Origin: Perkinsus marinus ATCC 50983
Taxonomy: Eukaryota; Perkinsozoa; Perkinsida; Perkinsidae
Reading direction: 5' to 3'
DNA: 64,000 nucleotides
NCBI RefSeq assembly: GCF_000006405.1
Contig: NW_003211319.1
Location: 2,459 to 66,458 of the forward strand
Shown here one piece after another: positions 32,500 through 44,133 of this stretch. Position numbers and translations under genes: made by a program. The notes under the pieces were generated by a model. The model was not told the origin of the DNA. It did not search any database and saw nothing but the letters and a program-made list of their open reading frames with translations. Position 1 is the first letter of the stretch. The number at the start of each line of letters is the position of its first letter.

Positions 32500-33600
32500 A
32501 CACTTTTCAATGGGAAATTACCTCACTACAGCGGAGCGATGCAAATACTGTCTGGGAAGGCGACCAAAACAGCGTAATGGCTTTGGCTTATTGAAGGCGA
32601 CAAGGCAGGACTATAAACACACGGAGGAGGTCGAGAGCGTTCAAGTGGTGGCAGTCCTGAATTATTCCTATTAGTTTTTGACTGCCAGCAGTACCCCAGT
32701 ACTCGAACCAAGTGTTATCGTATGTGACTCGGAAGTAAGTGCATGTGACAATCCTTGATCCGGGTAGAGGAGGTCGCAGGTTCGATCCCCGGTCCCGACA
32801 ACTTCACGTATATCACCTTTGCATAGCGAGTCTGAAGTCGTGAATCTTTCTAGTGAGGAGTAAGTGACCGAGAAGAAACTCATTGAATGCTATATGGAGC
32901 TTCCCGTTCAGCTGGCATAGTGCGACTAGCCCTTCCCACGGGTTTGGAGATCTCAATGAGGTGGGAGTAATATTGCTACTACTCCTACGTGTTGGTCACC
33001 ACAGTCTATTTAGCCGTCCATCGTATCGCCAATCCCAATACAACAGTCTACATCGACTGTAGATGAGAGCTTAGCAGTATCACCTGAGGTTGTTGGTGCG
33101 GATCAACGGGAGAGTACTGACGATCCTGAGAATACTCCTACGAAGGTGGGCGCCTTGTTCGTACGCTCATCGTGCATGATTACGCGCCGTGGGACGTGGT
33201 AGTTTAAGGGTTTGCAAATTATATTAAAATGGGGATGGGTGGTTCTCAGACAGGACTGTAGCCTTACTCTCTGTTTCCGCGGCAGTGATGGTTGAACTCA
33301 AAACGAGCTTAGAATGGATTTTTCAATTTGTTTTCGAGTATTCCTAGTAAGGTTGACTTGGACGTGGCAGCCTCCTGAATTGTTCACTAGTAAATTCTTA
33401 GGGTGGTATTCTCTACTATGGTAGATTCTGCCTCATCCTGCTACTCCATCACACAGTCATGGACATATGTCGAGTACCATCACTCCTGTCAGTCGATCGG
33501 TATTGTACAGGGGATCGGAGGCAACATCGTTGAGTAAGTAGCTTGGGCAACTTGTTTCAGTAGAGGCGCCATAGGGGGATGTTATTGTGAATCCGAAGCG
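32500..33600. other. Sparse region with a few exon-like pieces
   Basis: A 54-codon plus ORF at 32511-32675 begins MGNYLTTAERCKYCLGRRPK. A segment at 33055-33145 encodes STVDESLAVSPEVVGADQRE before a GTGGGC donor. A B-box-like GCAGGTTCGATCCCCGGTCC lies at 32770-32790. 33249-33300 resembles 29176-29228 of the AP-endonuclease intron insert. No complete gene is resolved. Confidence 0.35.
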
Positions 33601-33604
33601 GTTA

Positions 33605-33830
33605 CGGGATGGAGGAATATATGTCCGCTTTTTAATGTACCTCCGGAGTTTCCTCATCAGTGTTGGAGGAATATATGTTCGCTTTCCTCAGCTGAGCTCA
33701 GGAGTTTCCTCGTCAGTGTTGGAGGAATATATGTTCGCTTTCCTCAGCTGAGCTCAGGAGTTTCCTCGTCAGTGTTGGAGGAATATATGTTCGCTTTTCT
33801 CAGCTGAGCTCAGGAGTTTCGTCATTAGTT
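33605..33830 (+). repeat. 56-bp tandem array of the 150-bp family's 5' end
   Basis: Units start at 33661, 33717 and 33773 with TGTTGGAGGAATATATGTTC and are nearly identical. A diverged fourth unit precedes them. The last unit continues into a full copy of the family. Confidence 0.9.
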
Positions 33831-34055
33831 ATAGAAGTTTACATACAAATTCGGGTAGAATTTCCTCAATTTTCCTCCCAAAATTTCCACAAATGTCACG
33901 TGCACATATAGTTGACAATGTGTCTACTTTCCCATGCCGTTTTCTATTAGGTATAGAGGTTCATGTACGAACTATAGTAGATGTGTACAGAAGCCCATAA
34001 GAATTTCCGCAAATTTTCATATTGACATCAACACATTTAGCGGACAATGTGCATA
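33773..34055 (+). repeat. 150-bp dispersed repeat, copies 9 and 10 (tandem)
   Basis: The first copy runs to GTTGACAATGTGTCTACTTT near 33930. A second, lacking the first 40 bp, follows with TTAGGTATAGAGGTTCATGT, GTGTACAGAAGCCCATAAGA and GACAATGTGCATATTCC. Confidence 0.8.
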
Positions 34056-34276
34056 TTCCTCGACAATGGTGACGAGCATCACAACGAGAATCCGTAGTCT
34101 GCAGAAAAGGCCCGTGTTTACGTTTTTTCCTTAGTAGAAAATTCATAGGGGACGTACTCGTTTTTGGAAGGAAGTGTAGCTAGTCACTACTCTCTTGTTT
34201 GTTCTTGTCAGTAACGTCGGAGTATTCTCTGTCTTCATCAGCAGCTGCCTACTTTTCATCAGAGCGCGGCCTCATC

Positions 34277-34694
34277 ATGTCATCTCAGCAGGCGATAAAG
34301 GGCTGGATACAGAGGAATAAGGGAGGGTACTGGGATAGGTGGAAATGGTAAGGCTCGGTAGTCTCCCTCGTGAAGTGGAAAAGGAGTGGTATGAGTTTTC
34401 AGGTGCTTTGCTGTTCTGGTTGTTGATGATGGCTTCACTAGATTGAGCCTATGGCGAACTGATAGGGACTTTGAGGATCGATTAGTGAACGCCTTGTCAA
34501 GCTGCATGCCTTTGTGAGTTCAGCTTGTTGGTGGGAATTCCCTATATGTGTAGTAGTGACTCGTACACCTTCGGAGGACGTTGTGGCAAACACGTTGTAT
34601 GCGAGTCTGACTGGGGTCGAGTACTGGTTGTATTCGATCATGAAGGCAACTGCTGTGTGAAGCTACGGTAAGTAGTCAACTTTCATAGTACACT

Positions 34695-34743
<49 letters not shown>

Positions 34744-34880
34744 CTCTACTACTACTACTACTACTACTACCTCTACTACTACCTCTACTACAACCTCTAC
34801 TACTACCTCTACTACTACCTCTACTACTACCTCTACTACTACCTCTACTACTACCTCTACTACTACCTCTACTACTACCT

Positions 34881-34920
<40 letters not shown>

Positions 34921-36209
34921 CTCTACTACTAATACTACTACTACCTCTACTACTACTACTGCTACTACTACTACTACTGTACCCATATCACGGGTTTTAC
35001 GCGTTATTCACTTCTCATAGGCGCTCTTTGTGGAGTGAAATGTGAAATATGTTAGTCACAAGTGTTTTTCATATCACGGGTGTAATTCCACTGTAGTCGA
35101 TTAATGCTGATACATTATCAATATGCATCTATATGCACTCTAGTAGTGAGAGAGTCTGAATGACAATCGCCTATGGTTGCACGCTCACTGTAACCAGTGA
35201 GGATTTACTTATCAGATGCAAAGAGCCGAAGTCCTCTCCTTATACCATTACTGGATGGTTCGACATGATCACAACGACGACGCCCATCGTCTGATGCTGC
35301 TGTTGTCCATCAGCATCCGAGACTTTGTTCTCTTTTCGAAGGAGATAGGGTTGTGTTGTTAATATCGGGAGGACTGTGATGAATATGATGGCGATACTAC
35401 TTGTCTTACCGGTTCATATCGAGGCTCGGGAAGTGGCTGAGCCTGCAGCCATAACCCTATATTGGCTATCACTCACCTGGTTGGAGGGGTGCTGTGCGAT
35501 AACGAGAATACAATTAGGGATGATACCATAACTCTACCGAATTAGTGTGCATTTCGCTCCGTCTAATCCTGTGTCTCGTGGAAGCTATTTCTAACAACCA
35601 TATTCAATACTGATAAACCCCCTACTCCTGTTCACACTTCTGTCATCGCTGCTTTCAGCACTAACTGTGCACATTTCTTCCAATGGAAAACAGAGGTGGA
35701 TATTATGAGCCTGTCAATGTCATGCGAATTATCTCCCTTTTAGATCCACATCGGAAAGGCAGCGGCCTACGTGGGCACCATACAAAGAGGTGAGTCTGGG
35801 TAGCGCCTAGTGAGGGCCGCTCTTATGGTGTTGTCCTTAGTGGGACCTGAACACTTCGGCAATTTTGCCGGTTATCGATGAGGATAAATGGAAGCAACTG
35901 GAAGTCCCAGCCAAGAGTGGCCCTCCGCTGCCTCTGGTACCGGGCCTGAATATTGATGATAAGGAGAGTATCAATGCGGATCCTCAATTGAAATGGGATG
36001 GGGAGAAGTAGGGCCATGTGTGAGCATTGGCTGGAGGAGTGCTGTCAGGTATCCGGTGGGACTGAAGGCAACGCCACACCCAAAGGTGGAGGGCCCTCAG
36101 TTGGATGAGAAGGTCAATAACATGATGCCCAAGTGAGCTAGTAGTTGTTCTGAGGTGCATCACTGTGTGCCTTATGTCAGTGTCGCGCAGCTTGTGAATC
36201 CACATGGAT
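34277..36209 (+). CDS. Seven-exon gene, possible PH-like domain protein
   Basis: Exons join in phase: 34277-34347 (MSSQQAIKGWIQRNKGGYWD); then CFAVLVVDDGFTRLSLWRTD; then SDSYTFGGRCGKHVVCESDW…CCVKLR ending at GTAAGTAG (34668). After a large intron containing the CTA array and a MITE-like element come STSERQRPTWAPYKE (35741-35790); WDLNTSAILPVIDEDKWKQL (35835-36007); YPVGLKATPHPKVEGPQLDE; and NVAQLVNPHG with a stop at 36207-36209. The product is about 215 residues. The opening G-W-I-x-x-N-K-G-G-x-W-x-x-W is like a pleckstrin-homology start, and the SERQRPTW helix is about where a PH domain ends. This is inference from pattern only. There is no signal peptide. Confidence 0.55.
34692..34980 (+). 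repeat. CTA trinucleotide array with CTCTACTACTAC higher-order unit
   Basis: Nearly 290 bp of CTACTACTAC, interrupted regularly by CTC to give a 12-bp unit. Read on the other strand it would be a long Val-rich ORF, which is not a gene. It lies in an intron. Confidence 0.95.
34981..35091. mobile_element. Short inverted-repeat element (MITE-like), degenerate copy 3
   Basis: ATATCACGGGTTTTACGCG at the left and GTTTTTCATATCACGGGTGT followed by AATTCCA at the right are family ends. The interior GTGAAATATG is also shared. It lies in the same intron as the CTA array. Confidence 0.55.
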
Positions 36210-36249
36210 GAGGACCGGATACTGTATGTGACTTGTTGAGTTTACCGGC

Positions 36250-36614
36250 ATGGGAAAGAAGGAATCTATGCTGCAGCCAAAACTTGATGTTATGATTATC
36301 ATTCTTCTTCTGCTGCTACTAAGCACAGTTTATGGCCTCCAATCGGCAGATCCTGAGAGAGCTGTGAGAGACCCGGTGCCACTACCGACGTCGACTGGCA
36401 TTACCTCTTCCAAGAAGCACGTGGCAGCCAGAGTAGATATCTCAGAAACTGCCGAAGAGGAGTATGTTGTCCTCAGATAGATGGAGTGAAGGTAGATCTC
36501 GGCAAGCCTGTGGACTACGGCGCGCTTATCGGTCCTTCCCGAGCAGTGAGTAAGGACCGACCTCAGCCTCCTAGTATGTTTGAAAAGCCGGAGATATCAT
36601 GGAGCCAGAAGTGA
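36250..36614 (+). CDS. Small secreted protein
   Basis: ATG at 36250 begins MGKKESMLQPKLDVMIIILL and continues LLLLSTVYGLQSA, a signal peptide of about 30 residues. A 56-bp intron (36421-36476, GTGGCAGC…GTCCTCAG) in phase 0 leads to IDGVKVDLGKPVDYGALIGP and a stop at 36612-36614. The total is about 102 residues. The mature part is Pro/Lys/Asp-rich and lacks cysteines. Family not recognised. A small secreted protein of a parasitic protist could act in the host, but nothing here proves that. Confidence 0.5.
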
Positions 36615-36805
36615 GATCGTCGCTGTGAGCGAATAAATGCTTGGAGAACCGACTCAGCCTGGACACGACAATCCCGACGTACAGTATCACTGCGGCGGTG
36701 CCGGTGGAGTCCAGGGGCGTGGAGGAGTGGCTACCGAAAAAGGGAAAGTAAGGGGTAGTTTGTTGAGCTACGCTTAGCTATCCTTTGTGAACTTCACGAT
36801 ATGAC

Positions 36806-37056
36806 ATGAATACGTCATCTTGGCTGCTCTCCTGTATTAGTTTTATCAAAACTAGATGCATGCCATGCACTCAGTCGAGTGCATTTCATGGATCATTCGT
36901 TGTCAGTCTAACGCGTCTTCAAGAGGAAAACCCTGCCGCGTTTGCTGCTACTACGCCGGATGATGATGATGTCACTGAGAAGAAGGTAAGCAGTTTGTAT
37001 TGCCTACGTGAGGTTGCATTTGTTAACCTTAGTTGAAGAAGATCGCACAAGGGTAG
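36806..37056 (+). CDS. Small protein with signal-peptide-like start
   Basis: ATG at 36806 begins MNTSSWLLSCISFIKTRCMP. The exon ends DDDDVTEKK at donor GTAAGCAG. A short intron (36987-37032) in phase 0 adds LKKIAQG and a stop at 37054-37056, about 67 residues in all. The hydrophobic N-terminus is short, so secretion is plausible but not certain. It lies directly upstream of the first coiled-coil paralogue. Confidence 0.4.
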
Positions 37057-37197
37057 TGGACTGACACATGCGTGGTAGAGGCCTCGTTGGAGTCGTTGCT
37101 CGTGTGTCGAGTTGAATCTATGGGGACATTCTCCCTCACATTGTGCGTGGGAAGTGGAGCGGAGATGTTCATTCTTCAGCCATTACCCCGTAACTGT

Positions 37198-40100
37198 ATG
37201 TATGTCACAATACCATATTTTATACTATTGCTACGAAGCGTGTCGTCGATGACGATTGAATGGCAGTCTACTTCTCCGAGGGGTTCCTCTTTCCTGGGGG
37301 GAGAAGATGACGATACGGAGGATATTAAGAATCATATAAAGGCAACGAGAGCTCTATTGACGCCTAACCTTAAGCACACCGTTGGGTATTGGGGTGATTG
37401 GATGTAGGTCTCGGGTTCGATCCCTGCTCCCTACATTTTTCAATTCAGGAATCGCTTTTGCAACGGAAGGTTTTGGACTATAACATGTGGACAAGTAGCG
37501 TTTCGGCACACGAGGTCCGCGGATAATATACGGAAAAAGCTGACCGTGGAGGTGAAGGCGGCAACAAAAATGTGGGCGCATCGTCGGGTTTCTAAACCTG
37601 GGAAGATGCATTTTTAGGGTATCCGATTTGACTAAGGACGTGGATGAGTTATCGAAGTCCGATCTGCAGCCGTTGGCCGACCTGACGGATATGGAGCGAA
37701 AGTGAGGGAGACTCCATTGGATAGGAATAGGAATGCTGTTGTTGTTTAGGAAAGGAGACAAAGGTATGATGGAACAGGCCGAGGCTGTGATGAAGGTCCT
37801 GGCCTTACTCAGGCCAGTTGTGGTAAGTGTGGAACCTGACTTCCATACTCTCAGTGCTCATCGAGGGTTAGTGGATAGTCAATTTTATGGCGTCAACTAG
37901 GTTAGGAAGGGTATAGAATACACGGAGGAATTTATGCGTTTAGAGGAAACTCTTATGTAAACAACTTTCTTATAGCGATGACAGTAGCGTGATGGAGGGG
38001 TGGGGTTATGATAGCTGTGGGCTTGGTGATCAGCAAGTTGAACTGCGGAAACCAGTTGTTGTTGTAGGTGGAGACTATGACCAGTCAAGAGAGAGGCATG
38101 AAGGATGTTGAGGAGTAGGATGATTTAGTGCAGTCAGTGTTGTATCTGTTACCTTTCCAGGGATATCAAGAAGACCGTGACACAGGAGAAGGAGAACTAC
38201 GATGAGTTATTCGAGAAGGTAGGTCGGGTCGTCTGCCATGGCCTCGAAGTAGTTCATAGTGCGTCGCTTGAGCGTTGGTTCCCCTTCAGGACGCGGCGAA
38301 GTTTGCCGATATAGCGCAGCGAAACGGCAAAGTCCTGCTCACCAGTACTAAGAAGATCTACCTCAACCTTATGAAGGTAAAGTTGAATGTCATCGGTTTA
38401 GACGATTTACTGGGTGCTTCAGTCGATATCAGTATTAATTAAAAAGGTGTACAAGTTGCAGAGGGCTCTGCTGATGGTGACAGCGCGGCATGCGAAGCAC
38501 AGCACTCGAATCCTCAACGAGGTAGGTCAATCGTGGGGGGGTGTAGGTGTCGATGATGATGGCATGTATCAGTTGGAGAGGACGACACGCTTCTTCATAG
38601 CAAGAACGGATCGGGCTGATAGTACATTGCGGAGCTTCGTCACGGCAGGTCCCGAACGACGAAAGGCGATTAAAACGTGAGTTGGAGGGAGTGCTCTGGT
38701 TGAACATTGTCTCGTCTTTGCCTGTCCCTCGCGTATTCTGTTTATGTGTGTGATTAGGGTCATGACACAGTTGGGAGACTATCAGAAAAATATCGCCCTG
38801 AAGAGGTTTCAGCGCAGTGCGAGTAAGATGGCTGGCCAGGTGAGCATCTGTCCAGGGTGGATGATTTGAGACGATGATGTTCTTCTTCTTGTTCATCTTC
38901 AGTCTAAGCGTAAAGTGCAAGCAACTGGTCACAAGGCCATTCGAGTACTGAAGGTCGACGATAAGGATATAAGGAATCGGCAGAAAAAGAGCGATAGGGC
39001 ATTCAATGCGCGACTTCGGCTACTACGACAGAGAAGAGAGACCATAACTCGGGATACTCTTCGGGTGACTCCTGGTCCCTCCCCTCCGTGTTTCACGATG
39101 CCTCTGTTAGGATTTCGGCACGGCTGACCGCCACTTTTCTGACGAGGCGGGCTCGGATAGTGTCTCTAAATGGCCGTTGGTGAATGACCTCCTAAAGGCA
39201 GCTGAGCATCAGGCATCGGCAGTGGATGAGCTAGGGTGAGCTGTGGCTGCTTCAACCGTTGCCAAGGGAGGGCCTATATTGGTCTTAGATGTCGGAGTGA
39301 TGTCGTGAAGGAATAGAATTCTCGTCCCCTCGTGCTTCTATTGAAATTGTGTTGTTGTTGCTTGGCAGAAGTGAGATGCATGGGATAGTGGAAGGAGCTG
39401 AAGGACCTCATAAACTGCTTGGAGACTCCCTCAAGGAAAACGAGAGGAATATGGAGGCTAGGATTGAGCAGGAAACTGAGGAGATGAAGAGGGACGTAAG
39501 GATGCGGGCGCGGGTTCGAACCCTGGATCGAGTATTTTTTTGTGGTCAGACGAGCAGAGAAGCGACACAGGTGAACGCCGATCTGAAGGATCTCCAGATG
39601 GCGGCGCAGAATGCTGCTGGACGAGAGGTAACAAACTTGTTTAGAATTTCGTGGCGCGTGACAAAATTTTCTCTTCGTTGATGATGACCGTGATGAATCA
39701 TCTCAGCGTACACTGGGTATGGCTAAAGTGAAGGAAGTAGAACGGCAAGAGGCTGCAGTGGAAGAAGCCGAGAAATCGCAACTCGACAACGCGGACATAA
39801 CTCGCGGACAGAGCGAAGCGGAGATGAAATCTGACATCGGACTGGCGGCCACTCAAGCAGAGTGAGTCGAGCGTGTTGCTGTCGATGGTGATGTTGTTTC
39901 TGGGCTGTAGTGGCAAGCTGAACAATATGGCTGATACTGTGAAGTCCCGAGAGGAGGCAGAGGGGAGGCTGGTTGAGGCACAAGCGGTTGAGGCTGATGA
40001 ACGGCAGGGCAAGATGAAACGTGAGAGCATCTTGTCGTGGCGGTCCTTCTCGCCACGATTCCTGAGTTCCGTTTGGAATGGTATGAACTTACTGCATTTC

Positions 40101-43100
40101 AGAGGCTCTATCGGAAGGCCAGACACAGCGAGTAGCGGCCTTGGATGCTGATATGGGCGCCATAGCCGAGACCAATAAGGAAGAGTACCAGCGTATGCAG
40201 GAGCAGTTGAAGCTAGAAGGAAATGATGAAAAGAAAGGTGGGCGGGCGCGTTGTTGCGATGCTCGAGGGTGGCCACTTCAGGTGTGAACGCGACTTCATC
40301 ACTCGTGAGCGGCACGGCTGATGCTGTCCACAACTCGGAGGAGCAGATGGGCGCCTTACATGATGAAATGAGTGCGGCTAACGCCAAGGCTCAGCAGGGC
40401 CTCGATAATGCACTAAAGGACCTTGATCACTTGTCGAGGTAGGCCACATCTGGTGACCTACTGATGAATATTTCTGTTGCCAGTGGGGGGTCTGCGGGTT
40501 TGGATCACCTACAGGCGGACGAGACACATGACCTCACTAATTCAGTCCAGGAGGTGGCTGAGGCTGCACATAAGGATGTGGCAGAGGCTCGCTCTGATAC
40601 CAAGGTCGGTTCGCTTGGTTGTATATCGCCAATCGTTTCTCCTGTGTCAGAGTCGACTTCAAGCGGCACTTGGAGAGATGCATGCCCAGATTGGCGGAAT
40701 GCTGGGGAATGAACAAGAGATGGATAACACTTTAATTGCGCTGTCCTCAGATGCTGCTAAGGTAGGTTCGAGAAAGTGAGCTCATTGTTTATTGCACATC
40801 GCGCAATGTCCGACTTGAAAATGCAGTTGGGAATTTTCTACAAGAATCTTCGGATGAGCTCATTTTCCCGGTGTAGGCTCAGACGAGGGCGAGAGAGATA
40901 GCGCATGAGAAGGCCGCGGAGCATGATGAGATTCTCGGCTACCTATCGAAAAGCTATAAGCAGAATCGCGATGATATGTCTAAGGTAACTTCTTCGTGGG
41001 GGAGGTCTCTGGTTCTATCCCTGGGGGTATCATTTTTATTGCAGCTCCCATCGGAAATAGAGGCAAAAGGGAAGAAGCAGCTGACGAACGCCAAGAAGCT
41101 ATTGAGCGATGAGATGCAGAACCGCAACAAGGCGATAGCCGCCGTAGCAGCTGAGCACATCATGGCAATAGGCGACTTGGTGAGCCGGACTCTCGCTACT
41201 GCTGTTGGGGGAACGCACTGTTAGATGAAATCGGTGATGGACCTACTCACGAAAGGCGAGATGCAAGAGGAAGCCAAACGACGTCTGCTAGCTGAGGCGG
41301 AGAGCAAGTAGCAGCTCTCTGCTGTTGGCGTCTCAGTGGTGGTCGTGATATTCACTGTGTAGGATGGTGGACATAGAGCGCAGTAAGACGAAGCTGCAGT
41401 CCTTGATGGGTGCCTCTGGCAACGAGACGTCGGGGGAGTCGGGCTCTATGAAAAGAGCTAGAGGGATGATGGGGTAAGGCTGTTTTACTTGTCAAGATTG
41501 GTCATTGATCGTTTAGTGACACTCAAATGGAATTGCTACATCGTCGCGAGGAGATGAAACAGAGATTGAAGAAAGGCTTGGTTTTCCTGGACCATCATAT
41601 CAGCGACGCTCATGACTTCCTACAGCTCCACCTCAGGGATCTGGAGAAGGCCTTGAGGGTAGGTGTATACAGGTTTGTGGGGGTCACTCGTGATTGCAGA
41701 TTATGATAGAGCAATTTCGCAAGCTACTGAATGGCGAGGCGGTAACGTTTGCCAAGTCCGACCAAGAGGATAGCGCTGGCACAGTAAGTCGATGTCGTTG
41801 TGAACGACGGCTATGGTGTGTCTTCGATCTTGTGTGGATGCATTGGTACTATCCTAGGCCAAGAAGCTTGGTGGTGTTGAGACTGGCCTCGAGAAGGATA
41901 TGAATAGAAATAAAGTCAGGTTGGAGAGCATACTCAATGTAAGCAGTCTTTGCAGCAAGAATAGATAGTTCGATGAGAATTCAGGTCGACAAGGAATCTA
42001 CGATGGACTTCACGACGTTGCTGAGCAAGCTCACCGCACAAGCCCAGTAATAGTTTAGAGCCATCGGGGTGAGGATCAGCATGTCTCCTTGTCAGGGGCC
42101 TGGGCTTGTCTGGTAACGAGATGAAGAGCTATATTGAGGAGCAGCTGTCCAAGCTGTCTTCGGATACTGCTGGGGAGGTTGGTGTTGTGGGACAGGAGGT
42201 CGAGAATGAGATGACGGGCTTTAGGTGAGAATCGGGCCAATATAGTATATTGCGATTGTTTATAAGAATTGTCTTGAGGCGGACTGAACTACTCGTAGAG
42301 CCAAGCGCTGGACTACTGTTGAGTTTGACAAGGCGTCTTCTCTGATCGCTTTTATTGAGACGCTTTGCCGCTTCGGAGATTGAAAGGTCTTGTTGTGGTT
42401 GTACACTGAAGTGAACGTTGTGTCGACTATCACCATTATCAGCATTCCAGAATATGGTTTCCACTTCAGAGCAACAGCCAATGCCGAGCGAGACAAGGCC
42501 AAGGAGGAGATCGCTGTAGACTATACCGCAGCATAATCACGTGAATGTTTTTGCCTTAGAAAAACGACAAAGTATTGGCACATGGAGAGGAAGGAGTATA
42601 TGGCCAACTCGATGGCCTCGGTCAGAAAGTTTCAGGAGAGGCAACGGAAGTTGGCAACTCTCTAGGGTGAGAAAGAGAACTGTGTGTTGTATATTGAACT
42701 CCTATGACGGTTGTAGATACAACGCTATAGCGCTGCGTAACGTGCAGCGCTTGGCTGATGGGGAAAGGCAGACCTCCAGCAACGACCTGAAGGCCCTCAT
42801 TCACACAGTCTCGTAGGCCTATCTACTACGCGGTGAGGGTATTGTTTCTCTTAGTGCTACTAAGGACTCGGTTATGAGGGAGATGGCGGAGAGTCACGGA
42901 GCTGATCTGAATGCGCTAGGAAGAGTAGAGGACGTCGTAGCCATTGTGGACACTCTTACGAAATCTGCCTTCGATGAGGTCAGGATTGCATAGCACTTCG
43001 TGGGTTATTCTCTTGTCAGATTCAAGGCTTAATTGGTAGCAGTACTGGTGACTTCCAAAGTTTGGATGAGATGCTCGACACGCTCGGCTCTAGTAAGGCT

Positions 43101-43855
43101 TGTGTTTATAGGGAAAATAGATTACCTCGAATGTCTCGTCTTTTTCAGGCACCAACTCCTCGGTAGCGTCCCTGAATAAAGACGTGGAGGAGGACGTGCG
43201 GAAATCTGATAAGTCGGTTGTTGATGTTCTTCCGGAGTTTGCACATTTTCGAGGCAAACAGGTTCATGAACGGCATTAGGCCGATACTGGCTCAAATGAA
43301 GGAGGATGCCTCTGGTTACGAGAAGAAGGATAGAGAGATCGCCGCGGAGTCGATGTAAGGCTTTGAAGGTCACTTGATCGTGCTGATAGTTTTTCACCTC
43401 TTGCAGATCTGCGAGAAAGTCCGTGATGAAGGCGGTGAGTGACACTTCGAAGGAGGGCGACGAGGTGCGAGCACAGGCTTGGAAAAACGTCATGAGGTGA
43501 GTTCACAGCTCTATCGATCAGTGTTTGAATAGATATTCGCTTTCCCCAGCTGAGCGCAGGAGTTTCTTTGGTTATTATAGAAGCCTAGATATGATTTCGG
43601 GTAGAAAGAAGTGTACAGAAACCAACAGTAATCTCCCCAAATTTCCTCGGAATTTTCATATTGTCACTAACACATGTAGTTAGTAACGATAAAGTGACGT
43701 TTGAGAGGATAGATGATTGTCAATCTGTGATCGATTTCCAGGGCGAGACTTCCATGTTGATGTTTTTTTGCAGGGAACTTTCTGCGAAAACAAGCCAATT
43801 CCAGAAGATGGTCTCAGCAGCTCGCGGTGAAGCGTCGGGAACAGGAGGGCAATAG
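37198..43855 (+). CDS. Large secreted coiled-coil protein, paralogue A
   Basis: ATG at 37198 follows acceptor TTCATTCTTCAG by 18 bases and starts MYVTIPYFILLLRSVSS, a signal peptide. The first exon ends GYWGDW. The second reads FCNGRFWTITCGQVAFRHTR. After that, dozens of exons of 60-160 bp separated by 45-70 bp introns encode heptad-type helices, for example VSDLTKDVDELSKSDLQPLA, KKTVTQEKENYDELFEK, RIEQETEEMKRD and KVKEVERQEAAVEEAEKSQL. The last exon, after a 150-bp repeat in the last intron, encodes KTSQFQKMVSAARGEASGTG and stops at 43853-43855. I estimate well over 1,000 residues. I read the first dozen joints in detail and the rest more coarsely. A secreted or organelle-lumen filament protein is the likely role. 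Confidence 0.7.
43527..43682 (+). repeat. 150-bp dispersed repeat, copy 11
   Basis: ATTCGCTTTCCCCAGCTGAG, TTATAGAAGCCTAGATATGA, GTGTACAGAAACCAACAG, TTGTCACTAACACATGTAGT. It lies in the last intron of paralogue A. Confidence 0.9.
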
Positions 43856-44133
43856 CGCATCATTCAGATTCATATGATAGCTGATTATTCTCATCCGACT
43901 GTCATGACCACATCCAATGATGAAATTGTTGTCCATGCTAACTCAGCCTCGGGTTTGCTACGGAATCCTTCCAGGATAGTGGGATGCTGAAGTAGAGATG
44001 CTGATACTGCGGTGCAGCCTATGGCAATCGTATATAGAGTACATTGGGACTCGACCTCGATCTGTATTAGAAAGTCCCTACGGCCTGGAACCTTAGAATG
44101 AGTGCATGATTTACTTTATTTGAGTGGCTAGTC

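Noticed and set aside
34663-34986. A 107-codon minus-strand ORF of almost pure Val/Glu
   Set aside because: It is the reverse reading of the CTA/CTC array inside an intron. Such arrays stay open in this frame without being genes.
36466-36480. A 15-bp intron in the small secreted gene (GTATGTTGTCCTCAG)
   Set aside because: A 56-bp intron (36421-36476) with the same acceptor joins the exons in phase and matches local intron sizes.
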